Positions 35,716 to 43,053 of a stretch of DNA of 64,000 bases are shown here, piece by piece. The stretch covers positions 1 to 64,000 of the forward strand of contig CAJTQV010000005.1 in the NCBI GenBank assembly GCA_910578385.1, read 5' to 3'. The position numbers and the translations under genes were made by a program. Every line of letters starts with the position of its first letter. The first letter of the stretch is position 1. The notes below the pieces were generated by a model. It saw nothing but the letters and a program-made list of their open reading frames with translations. It had not been told where the DNA came from and did not search any database. This DNA comes from an uncultured Muribaculaceae bacterium. Its GTDB lineage: Bacteria > Bacteroidota > Bacteroidia > Bacteroidales > Muribaculaceae.

Positions 35716-35876
35716 CCTAACGAAACCACCACAATTTGCCGAACGAAACCGCCACAATTTACCGAACGAAACCGCCACAATTTACCGAACGAAACCGCCA
35801 CAATTTGCCGAACAGAATCTCCACAATTCTCCGAACAAAATCGCCACAATTTGCCGAACAAAACCGCCACAATTTG
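35716..35876 (+). repeat. Seven tandem copies of a 23-bp repeat
   Basis: Seven contiguous 23-bp units with consensus CCGAACGAAACCGCCACAAT plus TTG/TTA, ending in a partial eighth (CCGAATTGG). Units 1, 5 and 6 carry most substitutions; units 2 and 3 are identical and unit 4 differs by one base. The array has no spacers, so it is not CRISPR. It fills most of the gene-free stretch 35566-35936. The TTTG of the last unit forms the -33 box of the ATPase promoter. Confidence 0.9.
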
Positions 35877-35904
35877 CCGAATTGGATTTTTTTGTTTATC
35901 TTTG
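35873..35904 (+). promoter_or_regulatory. Promoter of the DUF4143-type ATPase gene
   Basis: -33 TTTG (35873-35876, the end of the last 23-bp repeat), 20-bp spacer, -7 TATCTTTG (35897-35904). Predicted leader about 25 nt. Confidence 0.75.
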
Positions 35905-35936
35905 TACACGTTTATTAATTTGTAAACCAATACTGT

Positions 35937-37229
35937 ATGAACTATCTCCCACGAATCGCAGATTCGCTTCTCGCAGACAAACTTGAAGCAAAGGGTTGTG
36001 TGCTGATACGCGGCCCCAAATGGTGCGGCAAAACCACTACTGCGGAACAAAAAGCCAATAGCGTCATATATATCGGTGACCCGGCTCACCGGGAGGAATA
36101 CATGCAGATGGGAGCAATTGACCCCGGTCAGCTGCTTCTCGGTGCCACACCACACCTTGTGGACGAATGGCAATTGATTCCCGAGCTATGGGATGCCGTC
36201 AGATTCGAGGTAGACCACCGCAACAAAGTAGGTCAGTTCATACTCACCGGTTCGGCTGTTCCGGAAGCACATGCTCCGGAAAACGAGAAAAAAATCCGGC
36301 ATACCGGAACCGGACGTGTCGCCATCATTGACATGATGCCAATGACTCTTGCCGAGTCGGGAGATTCATCCGGAGAAGTAAGCCTGTCCGAACTTTTCGC
36401 CCAACCGGAAATAATCCGTGGAACAAATCCACACAATCTTGAGGACATAGCCTTTCTGGCGTGCCGGGGAGGCTGGCCGTTTGCAATAAGTTCAGGGATG
36501 AGTCGTAAAGCCGCGCTCTCCCAATCGTTCGACTATCTCGACCTTGTGGTTGAGGAAGATATTTCAAGAGTTGACGGAGTGGCACGCAATTCTGAACGGG
36601 CACGGGCAATACTCCGGTCATATGCACGCCTACAGGGAAGTCAGGCACCGGTATCCATGATAAGAAAAGATGTCGCATCTAACGATGCCGATGAAATTTC
36701 CGACGATACCATCAAATCATACCTCAACGCCCTCAGACAGATTTTCGTGATAAAGGACATGTCGGCATGGAACCCGAATCTTCAATCCAAATCGGCAATA
36801 CGTACCACCCCCACAAGATATTTCACCGATCCGTCGATAGCGACAGCCGCACTCGGTCTTGGCCCGGAAGACCTGATGGGAGGACTCTCCTATTTCGGCT
36901 TTGTGTTCGAAACGATGTGCATCAGGGATCTGCGGGTATATGCCCAGTCTCTCGACGGAGAAGTATTCCACTACCGCGACAGCAACGGCCTGGAATGCGA
37001 TGCCGTCGTGCATCTCCGCAACGGCAGATATGGACTTGTGGAAATTAAGCTCGGAGGGGAGAAACTGATTGAGGATGGGGCTGCAAAACTGCATAAACTT
37101 AGTTCGTTGATCGACACAAAGAAAATGCGCGAGCCTTCGTTCAAAATGATATTGACTGCGACGGGCGCATTCGCTTACCGCCGCAAAGACGGTGTCTATG
37201 TAGTTCCGATAGGCACCCTGTGCAATTAG
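35937..37229 (+). CDS. AAA ATPase with DUF4143-type C-terminus
   Basis: 430 residues. The AAA_14 domain has Walker A GPKWCGKTT (26-34), Walker B LVDEWQ with D76-E77, and sensor-like FILTGSA. The C-terminal DUF4143-type half carries a PD-(D/E)XK-like core: E353-x-D355 in GLECDAVVHL and E369-x-K371 in LVEIKLG. Such proteins are abundant and mobile in Bacteroidales; their cellular role is unknown, and nuclease-like activity is inference. No fused DNA-binding domain is seen. It is preceded by the seven 23-bp repeats and lies next to a type III R-M operon. Confidence 0.88.
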   Translation: MNYLPRIADSLLADKLEAKGCVLIRGPKWCGKTTTAEQKANSVIYIGDPAHREEYMQMGAIDPGQLLLGATPHLVDEWQLIPELWDAVRFEVDHRNKVGQFILTGSAVPEAHAPENEKKIRHTGTGRVAIIDMMPMTLAESGDSSGEVSLSELFAQPEIIRGTNPHNLEDIAFLACRGGWPFAISSGMSRKAALSQSFDYLDLVVEEDISRVDGVARNSERARAILRSYARLQGSQAPVSMIRKDVASNDADEISDDTIKSYLNALRQIFVIKDMSAWNPNLQSKSAIRTTPTRYFTDPSIATAALGLGPEDLMGGLSYFGFVFETMCIRDLRVYAQSLDGEVFHYRDSNGLECDAVVHLRNGRYGLVEIKLGGEKLIEDGAAKLHKLSSLIDTKKMREPSFKMILTATGAFAYRRKDGVYVVPIGTLCN

Positions 37230-37252
37230 AGGGCAATTAGAGGGGGCTGATG

Positions 37253-37283
37253 TTTTCTAATTTAATTTTTTTTATTAACTTTG
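37253..37283 (+). promoter_or_regulatory. Promoter upstream of the alanine dehydrogenase-like gene
   Basis: The -7 TAACTTTG (37276-37283) is consensus; TTTT at 37253-37256 is a weak -33. The leader of about 105 nt shows no recognisable riboswitch. Confidence 0.5.
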
Positions 37284-37394
37284 CTTTTGATGGCCTCAAA
37301 GGCATATGTGCCCGACATTGCCGTCAACCGGGGATTGGACAGACTTTTAATAATAAGTGTACAGACTCTTAATAATAACCAAACAGCATAAGTC

Positions 37395-38498
37395 ATGACA
37401 GAATCTAAGAAAAACACTGTGGCCGAACCGCAGCCCGAGGTTGAGGTGATGGATGCCTCCCCTTCTTGCGTACATATCGGTCTTGTAGGCAATTACGCCG
37501 ATACCGACGAAACCCGCTTCCTGCTCACTCCCGAGGCGTGCGGCCTTCTCACGTCGGCCGGTATCCGCATCTCGATGGAAGCCGGTGCCGGAGTTGACAT
37601 CAGTTTCAAGGATGAGACTTATGCCGAGTATGGTGTGAAGATTGTGACCCGCGACGAGGCCCTCAAATGCCCGGTGGTGCTCACCTATAATCCACTGCGT
37701 GCTAAGGATGTTAAAAAGATGGTGCCCGGATCGGCACTTCTCTGCATGATGGGGGACGCCCTCTTCGAAAGCACCGTAATCAAGGCTCTGCTCGACAGAA
37801 AAATCGCTTGCGGATGCTTCGACAATATGTACTCGCACCACGATGTGCAGATTTTCGCCAATATTGTTGACGAAATCGATGGCCGCGCAGCCATAATGTA
37901 TGCTCAGGAATCGCTCTCCTATTTAGGTGGTGGCAAGGGTGTGCTCCTCGCCGGTGTGGCCGGACTCAACCCCTGCGAAGTACTGGTGATAGGTTGCGGC
38001 ACCGAGTCTATCGCCGCCGCCAACGCCGCTGCCGGAGCCGGCGCGAAGGTCGTGCTCATGGACAACGACTCCTCTTCGCTGATGCTCGCCCGCCCGGCAT
38101 GTCATCCCGGCGTGGAACTGATAGCAATTCATCCGCGCGTGCTCACCAACCGCGTCAAGACCGCCGATGTCATAATCACGGGCAACACCACCCGCCAGTT
38201 CGAGTTCCCGAAGAGTTTGTCTTCCTCGCTGAAGGATACCGTGTATGTGATTGACCTCAATGAGTCGCACCCCTCGGTATCTGTGCCCCGCACCGTGGCG
38301 ATGGCCCTCTCGAACCCGATGGTGAATTTCTTCAACGAGCTGTCGATCAAGAGCGGCTTCCGCGGTATGATGGTGACAACTCCGGGCGTGCAGTGCGGCA
38401 TGGTCACTTATGAAGGCAAGCTGGTTGACAAACTCATCGCCTCCTACCTCTCCATGCCGAGCATCGACATCCGCGTGATGCTCTCAAGCACAAACTGA
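37395..38498 (+). CDS. Alanine dehydrogenase/PNT-family protein, active site altered
   Basis: 367 residues with the two domains of alanine dehydrogenase and transhydrogenase alpha subunits. The N-terminal start is HIGLVGNYADTDETRFLLTP, with the substrate Arg kept. The C-terminal Rossmann fold is VLVIGCGTESIAAANAAAGAG followed by VVLMDND. By eye, the catalytic Lys of the VKVKEP segment is replaced (VLTYNP) and the His of YLHLA is lost (MMGDA), and the third Gly of GxGxxG is Ser. It may therefore be a divergent dehydrogenase or a non-catalytic relative; annotation as a working alanine dehydrogenase is not safe. Its last codons and stop are part of a 27-bp tandem duplication. Confidence 0.7.
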   Translation: MTESKKNTVAEPQPEVEVMDASPSCVHIGLVGNYADTDETRFLLTPEACGLLTSAGIRISMEAGAGVDISFKDETYAEYGVKIVTRDEALKCPVVLTYNPLRAKDVKKMVPGSALLCMMGDALFESTVIKALLDRKIACGCFDNMYSHHDVQIFANIVDEIDGRAAIMYAQESLSYLGGGKGVLLAGVAGLNPCEVLVIGCGTESIAAANAAAGAGAKVVLMDNDSSSLMLARPACHPGVELIAIHPRVLTNRVKTADVIITGNTTRQFEFPKSLSSSLKDTVYVIDLNESHPSVSVPRTVAMALSNPMVNFFNELSIKSGFRGMMVTTPGVQCGMVTYEGKLVDKLIASYLSMPSIDIRVMLSSTN

Positions 38499-38542
38499 TT
38501 TTCCGACCGTTAGAACACAAACTGATTTTCCGACCGTTAGAA
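38489..38542 (+). repeat. Perfect 27-bp tandem duplication over a stop codon
   Basis: Positions 38489-38515 and 38516-38542 are identical. The first copy contains the last codons and TGA stop of the dehydrogenase-like gene; the second duplicates them and ends directly at the ATG of the glycosyltransferase gene. Confidence 0.9.
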
Positions 38543-39637
38543 ATGGACGAAAAGCCGGTACTGATCCACCTCATCTCCTCCAACAGATGGGGCGGTGCCC
38601 AGCGTTACGCTCTCGACATCTGCCGCCATTACCGCGCGGCGGGTTGGCGCGTCGCTGCCGTCACACGCGACGCGAAGGTGGTCGATGACCACTTCCGCAG
38701 CGCGGAGATTCCTCTGGTGCATTCTCCGCTCAGGGGTTTCTTCGATCCGGCTTCGGCTGTGATTCTCGCGCGTGTGCTGAAAGGCCTGCCGGTCGACAAG
38801 ACCTATGTCCATGTACACCGCTACCGCGACGCGTTCACTGTGCTGCTGGCAAAGCGCATCGCCGGTCGCCCGGACGTGCGCGTCATATCCACGCGCCACA
38901 CCGTGCGTCAGGGGCGCAACTCATGGCTTTTCCGTCGTATCTACGACAAAATCAACGCGCATATATTCGTTTCGCGGACGGCTTTCGAGCGTTTCCGTGC
39001 GGCATGGCCCGACCGGTTGCCCATGCGCGGGGAGACAGTGCATATCATACACAACAGTGTCAATATTCCCGACGTGCATCCCGAGCCGGAACCGGCCAAG
39101 GGTCCCGTGTTCGCAATCTATGCCGGTCCGCTGGTAAAAGGTAAAGGTATAGAGACAATAATAGACGCTCTCGTATCGCTGCGCAAGCTGAAACTCCGTC
39201 TCCGCATCGTGGGGCGCGGCAATCCCGACTATCTTGACTCGCTGCGCCGCCGCGCCATGACCCGTGGAGTTATGGAGATGATTGACTGGAAAACTCTTGC
39301 CGACATACCGGTTGACATAATATCGCAGTCTCACTTTGCAGTATTGCCCTCGATTGAGCGGGAGGCTTTCGGCCTGCCAAATATCTATGTCATGGCTGCG
39401 GGCAGACCACAGATATGCTCTCCGAACGGTGCGCAGTCGGAATATCTGGTTGACGGCGAATCAGCCCTTTTCGTGCCACCGGCCGATGCCCACGCGTTGG
39501 CCGAGGCCATGCGTCGGCTGGCCAAGGACCCTGACCTCCGCGCCCACATCGGCCGCGAGGCACGCCGCGCCTACACAGCCACCCTCTCCTGGGACTCCTT
39601 CATCCCCCGCCTCACTGAAATCTACACCACCTGCTGA
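38543..39637 (+). CDS. GT4-family glycosyltransferase
   Basis: 364 residues, GT-B fold, cytosolic face of the membrane. The N-terminal domain starts VLIHLISSNRWGGAQRYALD, as in GT4 enzymes. The C-terminal domain has IYAGPLVKGKGIETIIDAL, LRIVGRGNPDYL and PSIEREAFGLPNIY. In the usual E-x7-E donor-binding motif the first Glu is E274, but the second position is Tyr282, an unusual replacement. It is probably involved in lipopolysaccharide, capsule or exopolysaccharide assembly; donor and acceptor are unknown. It starts directly after the 27-bp duplication and is likely co-transcribed with the upstream gene. Confidence 0.85.
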   Translation: MDEKPVLIHLISSNRWGGAQRYALDICRHYRAAGWRVAAVTRDAKVVDDHFRSAEIPLVHSPLRGFFDPASAVILARVLKGLPVDKTYVHVHRYRDAFTVLLAKRIAGRPDVRVISTRHTVRQGRNSWLFRRIYDKINAHIFVSRTAFERFRAAWPDRLPMRGETVHIIHNSVNIPDVHPEPEPAKGPVFAIYAGPLVKGKGIETIIDALVSLRKLKLRLRIVGRGNPDYLDSLRRRAMTRGVMEMIDWKTLADIPVDIISQSHFAVLPSIEREAFGLPNIYVMAAGRPQICSPNGAQSEYLVDGESALFVPPADAHALAEAMRRLAKDPDLRAHIGREARRAYTATLSWDSFIPRLTEIYTTC

Positions 39638-39665
39638 CCCGCAGCTCACTTTATACTTGACAAGC

Positions 39666-40433
39666 TCACTTCAGCCAGTAGGTCATGGAAATGCGGACGT
39701 AGGTTTCGTTCATGGCCTTGAAACGGAACACCGGTTGCCGGGCCACATTGAGCAAACCGAACGAACCGTCTATGCCTACGGTAATTGTGGGTGGCAGCTC
39801 AATCAGGAAGCCCGTCACCCACGAGACATTCCACCGCCTGAACACACCGTTGTCGCCATACAAATCATAATGTCGTTCCCCGCGAGGTGTGGATAACGCT
39901 CCGGCAAACCCGAATGAACCTTCAACTCCGGTCATGATTCCGAACCCGAGATCATCGCCGTAATTGAATATGTAGCCGGCCTGAACAGGAAGAACCATCG
40001 TACCCTGGTGGAGGGAATGCGACGGCCATGCGGCATCGCCATATATCGGCACTACCGGCACCATCTGAATGGGAGCGTTATCGTAGCCGATGGAAAACCC
40101 GGTCTGCAACAGCCAGTTTGTCTTATGAATAAACCTGAGATTCACGCCAACGGAACATCCATATCCGAATTCATATCCCTCAAAGTCTACTGATGAAGTC
40201 AAGTCTCCCGGAAAGAACAAATGAAAAGCAGCCTTAGGTCCCCACGAAAACCGCCATGCCTGAGCTGTGGTGTCTATTTCCACTGGACCACCTATAGTCA
40301 ATTCAGTTGTGTCTGTTCTTAGTATGGCTTGATTGACAAGAGCATCTGCACTCCTTGCGGAGCCAAATATCATGACAATAAAAAAAACGACTATACATAT
40401 TTTTACGACTCTCAAATTATTATGTTTCACCAT
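39666..40433 (-). CDS. Outer-membrane beta-barrel protein
   Basis: 255 residues from the preferred ATG at 40433, which gives a clean signal peptide (basic MVKHNNLRVVK, then ICIVVFFIVMIFG, cleavage near SARSA). Mature sequence alternates hydrophobic and polar residues in about eight strands (AWRFSWGPKAAFHLFF, WLLQTGFSIGYD, VLPVQAGYIFNYG, FGIMTGVEGSFGF, TVGIDGSFGLL, ETYVRISMTYWLK), the pattern of a small porin-like/PorT-like barrel. No specific function can be assigned. Longer in-frame starts at 40511 and 40466 lack a signal peptide at the N-terminus. It converges with the glycosyltransferase gene, 28 bp apart. Confidence 0.65.
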   Translation of the reverse strand: MVKHNNLRVVKICIVVFFIVMIFGSARSADALVNQAILRTDTTELTIGGPVEIDTTAQAWRFSWGPKAAFHLFFPGDLTSSVDFEGYEFGYGCSVGVNLRFIHKTNWLLQTGFSIGYDNAPIQMVPVVPIYGDAAWPSHSLHQGTMVLPVQAGYIFNYGDDLGFGIMTGVEGSFGFAGALSTPRGERHYDLYGDNGVFRRWNVSWVTGFLIELPPTITVGIDGSFGLLNVARQPVFRFKAMNETYVRISMTYWLK

Positions 40434-40508
40434 ACATAAGCCAATATGCAAAGCTGTTATTCGCATTTTACATAATACTTTAGTCCTCAATGGAATTTTA
40501 AAATAATC

Positions 40509-40535
40509 CAATATTTCGGCAAAAACGAACTATTG
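40509..40535. repeat. Hairpin motif CAATATTTCG...CGAACTATTG
   Basis: 10-bp arms with one mismatch around GCAAAAA; second member of the pair with 11119-11146. The flanking bases (AATAAT before the left arm) are also shared. Confidence 0.5.
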
Positions 40536-40718
40536 TAAGTTACGTAAAACAAACTTAATAAACTTGAGTACTCTATCACAAATTTTGAGTCGACAGCACC
40601 ATTCATCAAGAACTACCACACTTCCTTTATTAATTCATAGAATGGATAGCCGACTCAAAATCACTTTTGCCAATGAAGAGGAGCAATATGATTGTTTCTA
40701 CACTGTGAATTTTAAAGT

Positions 40719-41699
40719 TCACTCATTACTCGTCCCGGAATCGGAGTAATTTTCATAGTGTTTACACCAATATCCCATACTATATGCACCTGTTGACAGA
40801 GCCGAATAAATAGCAAACTTCTGGTCATCTGAGAGAGTATTATCATTTTCAATTGCATCCACATAATAGTTTACCAATTGATTCATACTCGACTCATCGG
40901 TAACTGAATTTTCAGCACCTTGGATAAACTTCTGAATTATTCGAGCCTCGCGTCTTTCTAACCCCATACTCTCTAATTGCTTACCGAAATCCTCAGAGTC
41001 GCATGATATAGCATATAGGGGGGTCTCCATAAGTCCATTATAAAGAGCCTTGAATTCAGAAGATCTGAGCACCTTCTTATAATTACTAGGTAGGGTAGCA
41101 TTGAGATTTTCAATTTCCCGAGTTCCGACATACATCTCCAGCGTTAAATTATGCAGAATACCCACACGCAGCGCTTCTTCATACTTGGCCGGTATATTAA
41201 TTACTACTTTATCATACTCAGCCATTTGTTCTTGGATAAATTCATTGTTTGTAGGAATTGAAGCCATAACCAGTTCAATCTTTTCCTGGGACATATCCAT
41301 TGAACTATCATACGCTGGAGCTTTGTATTGAATAGCTGCCATGGCGGAATATATTGCAGCTCCTACTATTGCCCCTACACCAGCCCCGACAAAACCCCAA
41401 AAGCCAGGAATAACCGAAAACCCTAATTTTGCTCCAGCTATTGCACCTTTTATATCGGCAGCAATAATAGCTATTCCTCTCAAAATGTCCCTGAAATTAC
41501 GGGTTCCAGAGACCAATCCATTCTCCATTGCAAGACTGTCATTGATAACCTGAAGACGCACGAGAAGTGCATCATCCTCATCTGAAAAATGGTCTACTGC
41601 TTGAACTGAGACAGCTTGAGTTTCTTCCGGACCCTCTTGGACACAGCAGGCCAATGTCAACAGAAGGATTGGAAAAATTAAAATAATGATTTTCCTCAT
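40719..41699 (-). CDS. Lipoprotein with a glycine-rich hydrophobic segment
   Basis: 326 residues from the ATG at 41699. Lipobox LLTLACC predicts a lipoprotein, followed by an acidic region. Residues about 75-120 contain a long Gly/Ala/Ile-rich stretch (GAIAGAKLGFSV, then GFVGAGVGAIVGAAIY) resembling glycine-zipper or bacteriocin-type membrane-inserting segments. The C-terminal half is helical and acidic. I do not recognise a family. AT-rich with its own promoter; the upstream in-frame ATG at 41756 lies in the -33 box and is rejected. No immunity-like or export gene is adjacent, so a toxin role is speculation. Confidence 0.55.
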   Translation of the reverse strand: MRKIIILIFPILLLTLACCVQEGPEETQAVSVQAVDHFSDEDDALLVRLQVINDSLAMENGLVSGTRNFRDILRGIAIIAADIKGAIAGAKLGFSVIPGFWGFVGAGVGAIVGAAIYSAMAAIQYKAPAYDSSMDMSQEKIELVMASIPTNNEFIQEQMAEYDKVVINIPAKYEEALRVGILHNLTLEMYVGTREIENLNATLPSNYKKVLRSSEFKALYNGLMETPLYAISCDSEDFGKQLESMGLERREARIIQKFIQGAENSVTDESSMNQLVNYYVDAIENDNTLSDDQKFAIYSALSTGAYSMGYWCKHYENYSDSGTSNE

Positions 41700-41725
41700 T
41701 TCTTTCTTTTTTTTAATTAATTTTT

Positions 41726-41757
41726 CAATATTAGTAATATTTTTTAAAAAACACAAA
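41726..41757 (-). promoter_or_regulatory. Promoter of the glycine-zipper lipoprotein gene
   Basis: Minus-strand -33 TTTG (41754-41757), 20-bp spacer, -7 TAATATTG (41726-41733, one mismatch). The rest of the gene-free stretch 41757-42074 holds a GCATCTATTT direct repeat near 41970-41990 and the fcl promoter. Confidence 0.6.
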
Positions 41758-42002
41758 TATCATTATCTATTTAACATTATTTAACAATATCTATTTTCAC
41801 AACCTACCCAAAACAGCAGCATCGAATCTGGGGGCCGAATTGTTAGACAACACAGCGAGTATAGATATAGTGACAACCAGTTGATTTCGCAGCATGGCCA
41901 TATCGGAGATTGCGTGGAAAGCTTCTGTATCGATTTACGGAAGCATACATATTTTCTGCATAGCTTTGTTTGGCATCTATTTGCATCTATTTTTCGCGGT
42001 CA

Positions 42003-42034
42003 TTCGCATATGTCGCGTTTTTTTGGTAATTTTG
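42003..42034 (+). promoter_or_regulatory. Promoter of fcl
   Basis: -7 TAATTTTG (42027-42034) with a weak TTCG (42003-42006) 20 bp upstream; the same weak TTCG form is seen before parA. Confidence 0.5.
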
Positions 42035-42074
42035 CATTCTGAACTGATTTTTAAGAACTTCAATTTACACTGCT

Positions 42075-43016
42075 GTGGAGAAGAATTCGAAAATATATGT
42101 CGCCGGTCACCGTGGAATGGTGGGCTCGGCTATAGTACGCGAACTGAAACGCCGGGGTTTCACCAACATCATAACCCGCACCCACGCCGAACTCGACCTT
42201 ACCCGTCAGGACGCTGTCGAGAAGTTTTTCGCCGAGGAACGCCCTGAATACGTGTTCCTCGCCGCTGCCAAGGTCGGCGGCATCGAGGCCAACGACAAGG
42301 CTCCGGCCGATTTCATGTATATGAATATGATGCTGGAAATGAACGTAATCCACGCCGCATGGCAGAACGGTTGCCGTAAGCTGGAATTCCTCGGTTCATC
42401 CTGCATATACCCGCGCATGGCCCCGCAGCCCATGCCGGAGGCATGCCTGCTGACATCGGCCCTCGAAAAGACCAACGAGGCTTATGCTCTCGCCAAAATC
42501 TCAGGTCTGAAGTATTGCGAGTATCTCAACCGCCAGTATGGAACGGACTTCATCTCGGTCATGCCGACCAACCTCTATGGTCCGAACGACAATTACCACC
42601 CCACCCACTCGCATGTGCTCCCCGCGCTTATCCGCCGCTTCCACGAAGCCAAGGAGGCCGGACTCAAGAGCGTGACCTGCTGGGGTGACGGTTCACCGCT
42701 CCGCGAGTTCCTTTATGTGGACGACCTCGCGAACCTGTGCGTGTTCCTGATGGAGAACTATTCGGGCAACGAGACTGTCAATGCCGGTACGGGCAAGGAA
42801 CTCTCCATACGTGAGCTTACCGAAATCGTGGCACGCACCGTGGGATACGAGGGAGAGATTCTTTGGGATACCACCAAACCGAACGGCACTCCGCGCAAAC
42901 TGCTCGACGTGTCAAAGGCTACCGGACTCGGATGGTCTTACAAGACTGAATTGGAGGAGGGTGTGCGCCTCGCCTACGAGGACTTCCTGAGCAATCCGAT
43001 GCGCGCCGAGCGATAA
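42075..43016 (+). CDS. fcl: GDP-L-fucose synthase
   Basis: 313 residues, short-chain dehydrogenase/epimerase fold. It converts GDP-4-keto-6-deoxymannose to GDP-L-fucose with NADPH. Motifs: IYVAGHRGMVGSA (nucleotide binding), FLAAAKVGGI, catalytic SSCIYP, Y-x-x-x-K in YALAKISGLKY, and MPTNLYGPNDNYHP, all diagnostic of GDP-fucose synthase. The start codon is GTG at 42075. No gmd gene is in the window. It is followed 37 bp later by a DUF2723 protein, so GDP-fucose may feed surface or protein glycosylation. Confidence 0.95.
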   Translation: MEKNSKIYVAGHRGMVGSAIVRELKRRGFTNIITRTHAELDLTRQDAVEKFFAEERPEYVFLAAAKVGGIEANDKAPADFMYMNMMLEMNVIHAAWQNGCRKLEFLGSSCIYPRMAPQPMPEACLLTSALEKTNEAYALAKISGLKYCEYLNRQYGTDFISVMPTNLYGPNDNYHPTHSHVLPALIRRFHEAKEAGLKSVTCWGDGSPLREFLYVDDLANLCVFLMENYSGNETVNAGTGKELSIRELTEIVARTVGYEGEILWDTTKPNGTPRKLLDVSKATGLGWSYKTELEEGVRLAYEDFLSNPMRAER

Positions 43017-43053
43017 ACAGCACCGGGCTGACCCAACCAACCCCGATATACCG

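Noticed and set aside
35716..35876. Possible CRISPR array
   Set aside because: The 23-bp units are contiguous with no spacers, and no cas gene is near.
35625..36173. 182-codon leftward open frame with a repetitive protein
   Set aside because: It is made of the 23-bp DNA repeats and the antisense of the ATPase gene; repetitive Gly/Cys/Phe output is an artefact of the array.
40564..40749. 61-codon rightward open frame
   Set aside because: No promoter, no recognisable family, and it runs into the end of the convergent lipoprotein gene.
41894..42247. 117-codon rightward open frame
   Set aside because: It overlaps the start of fcl in another frame and shows no coding signature.
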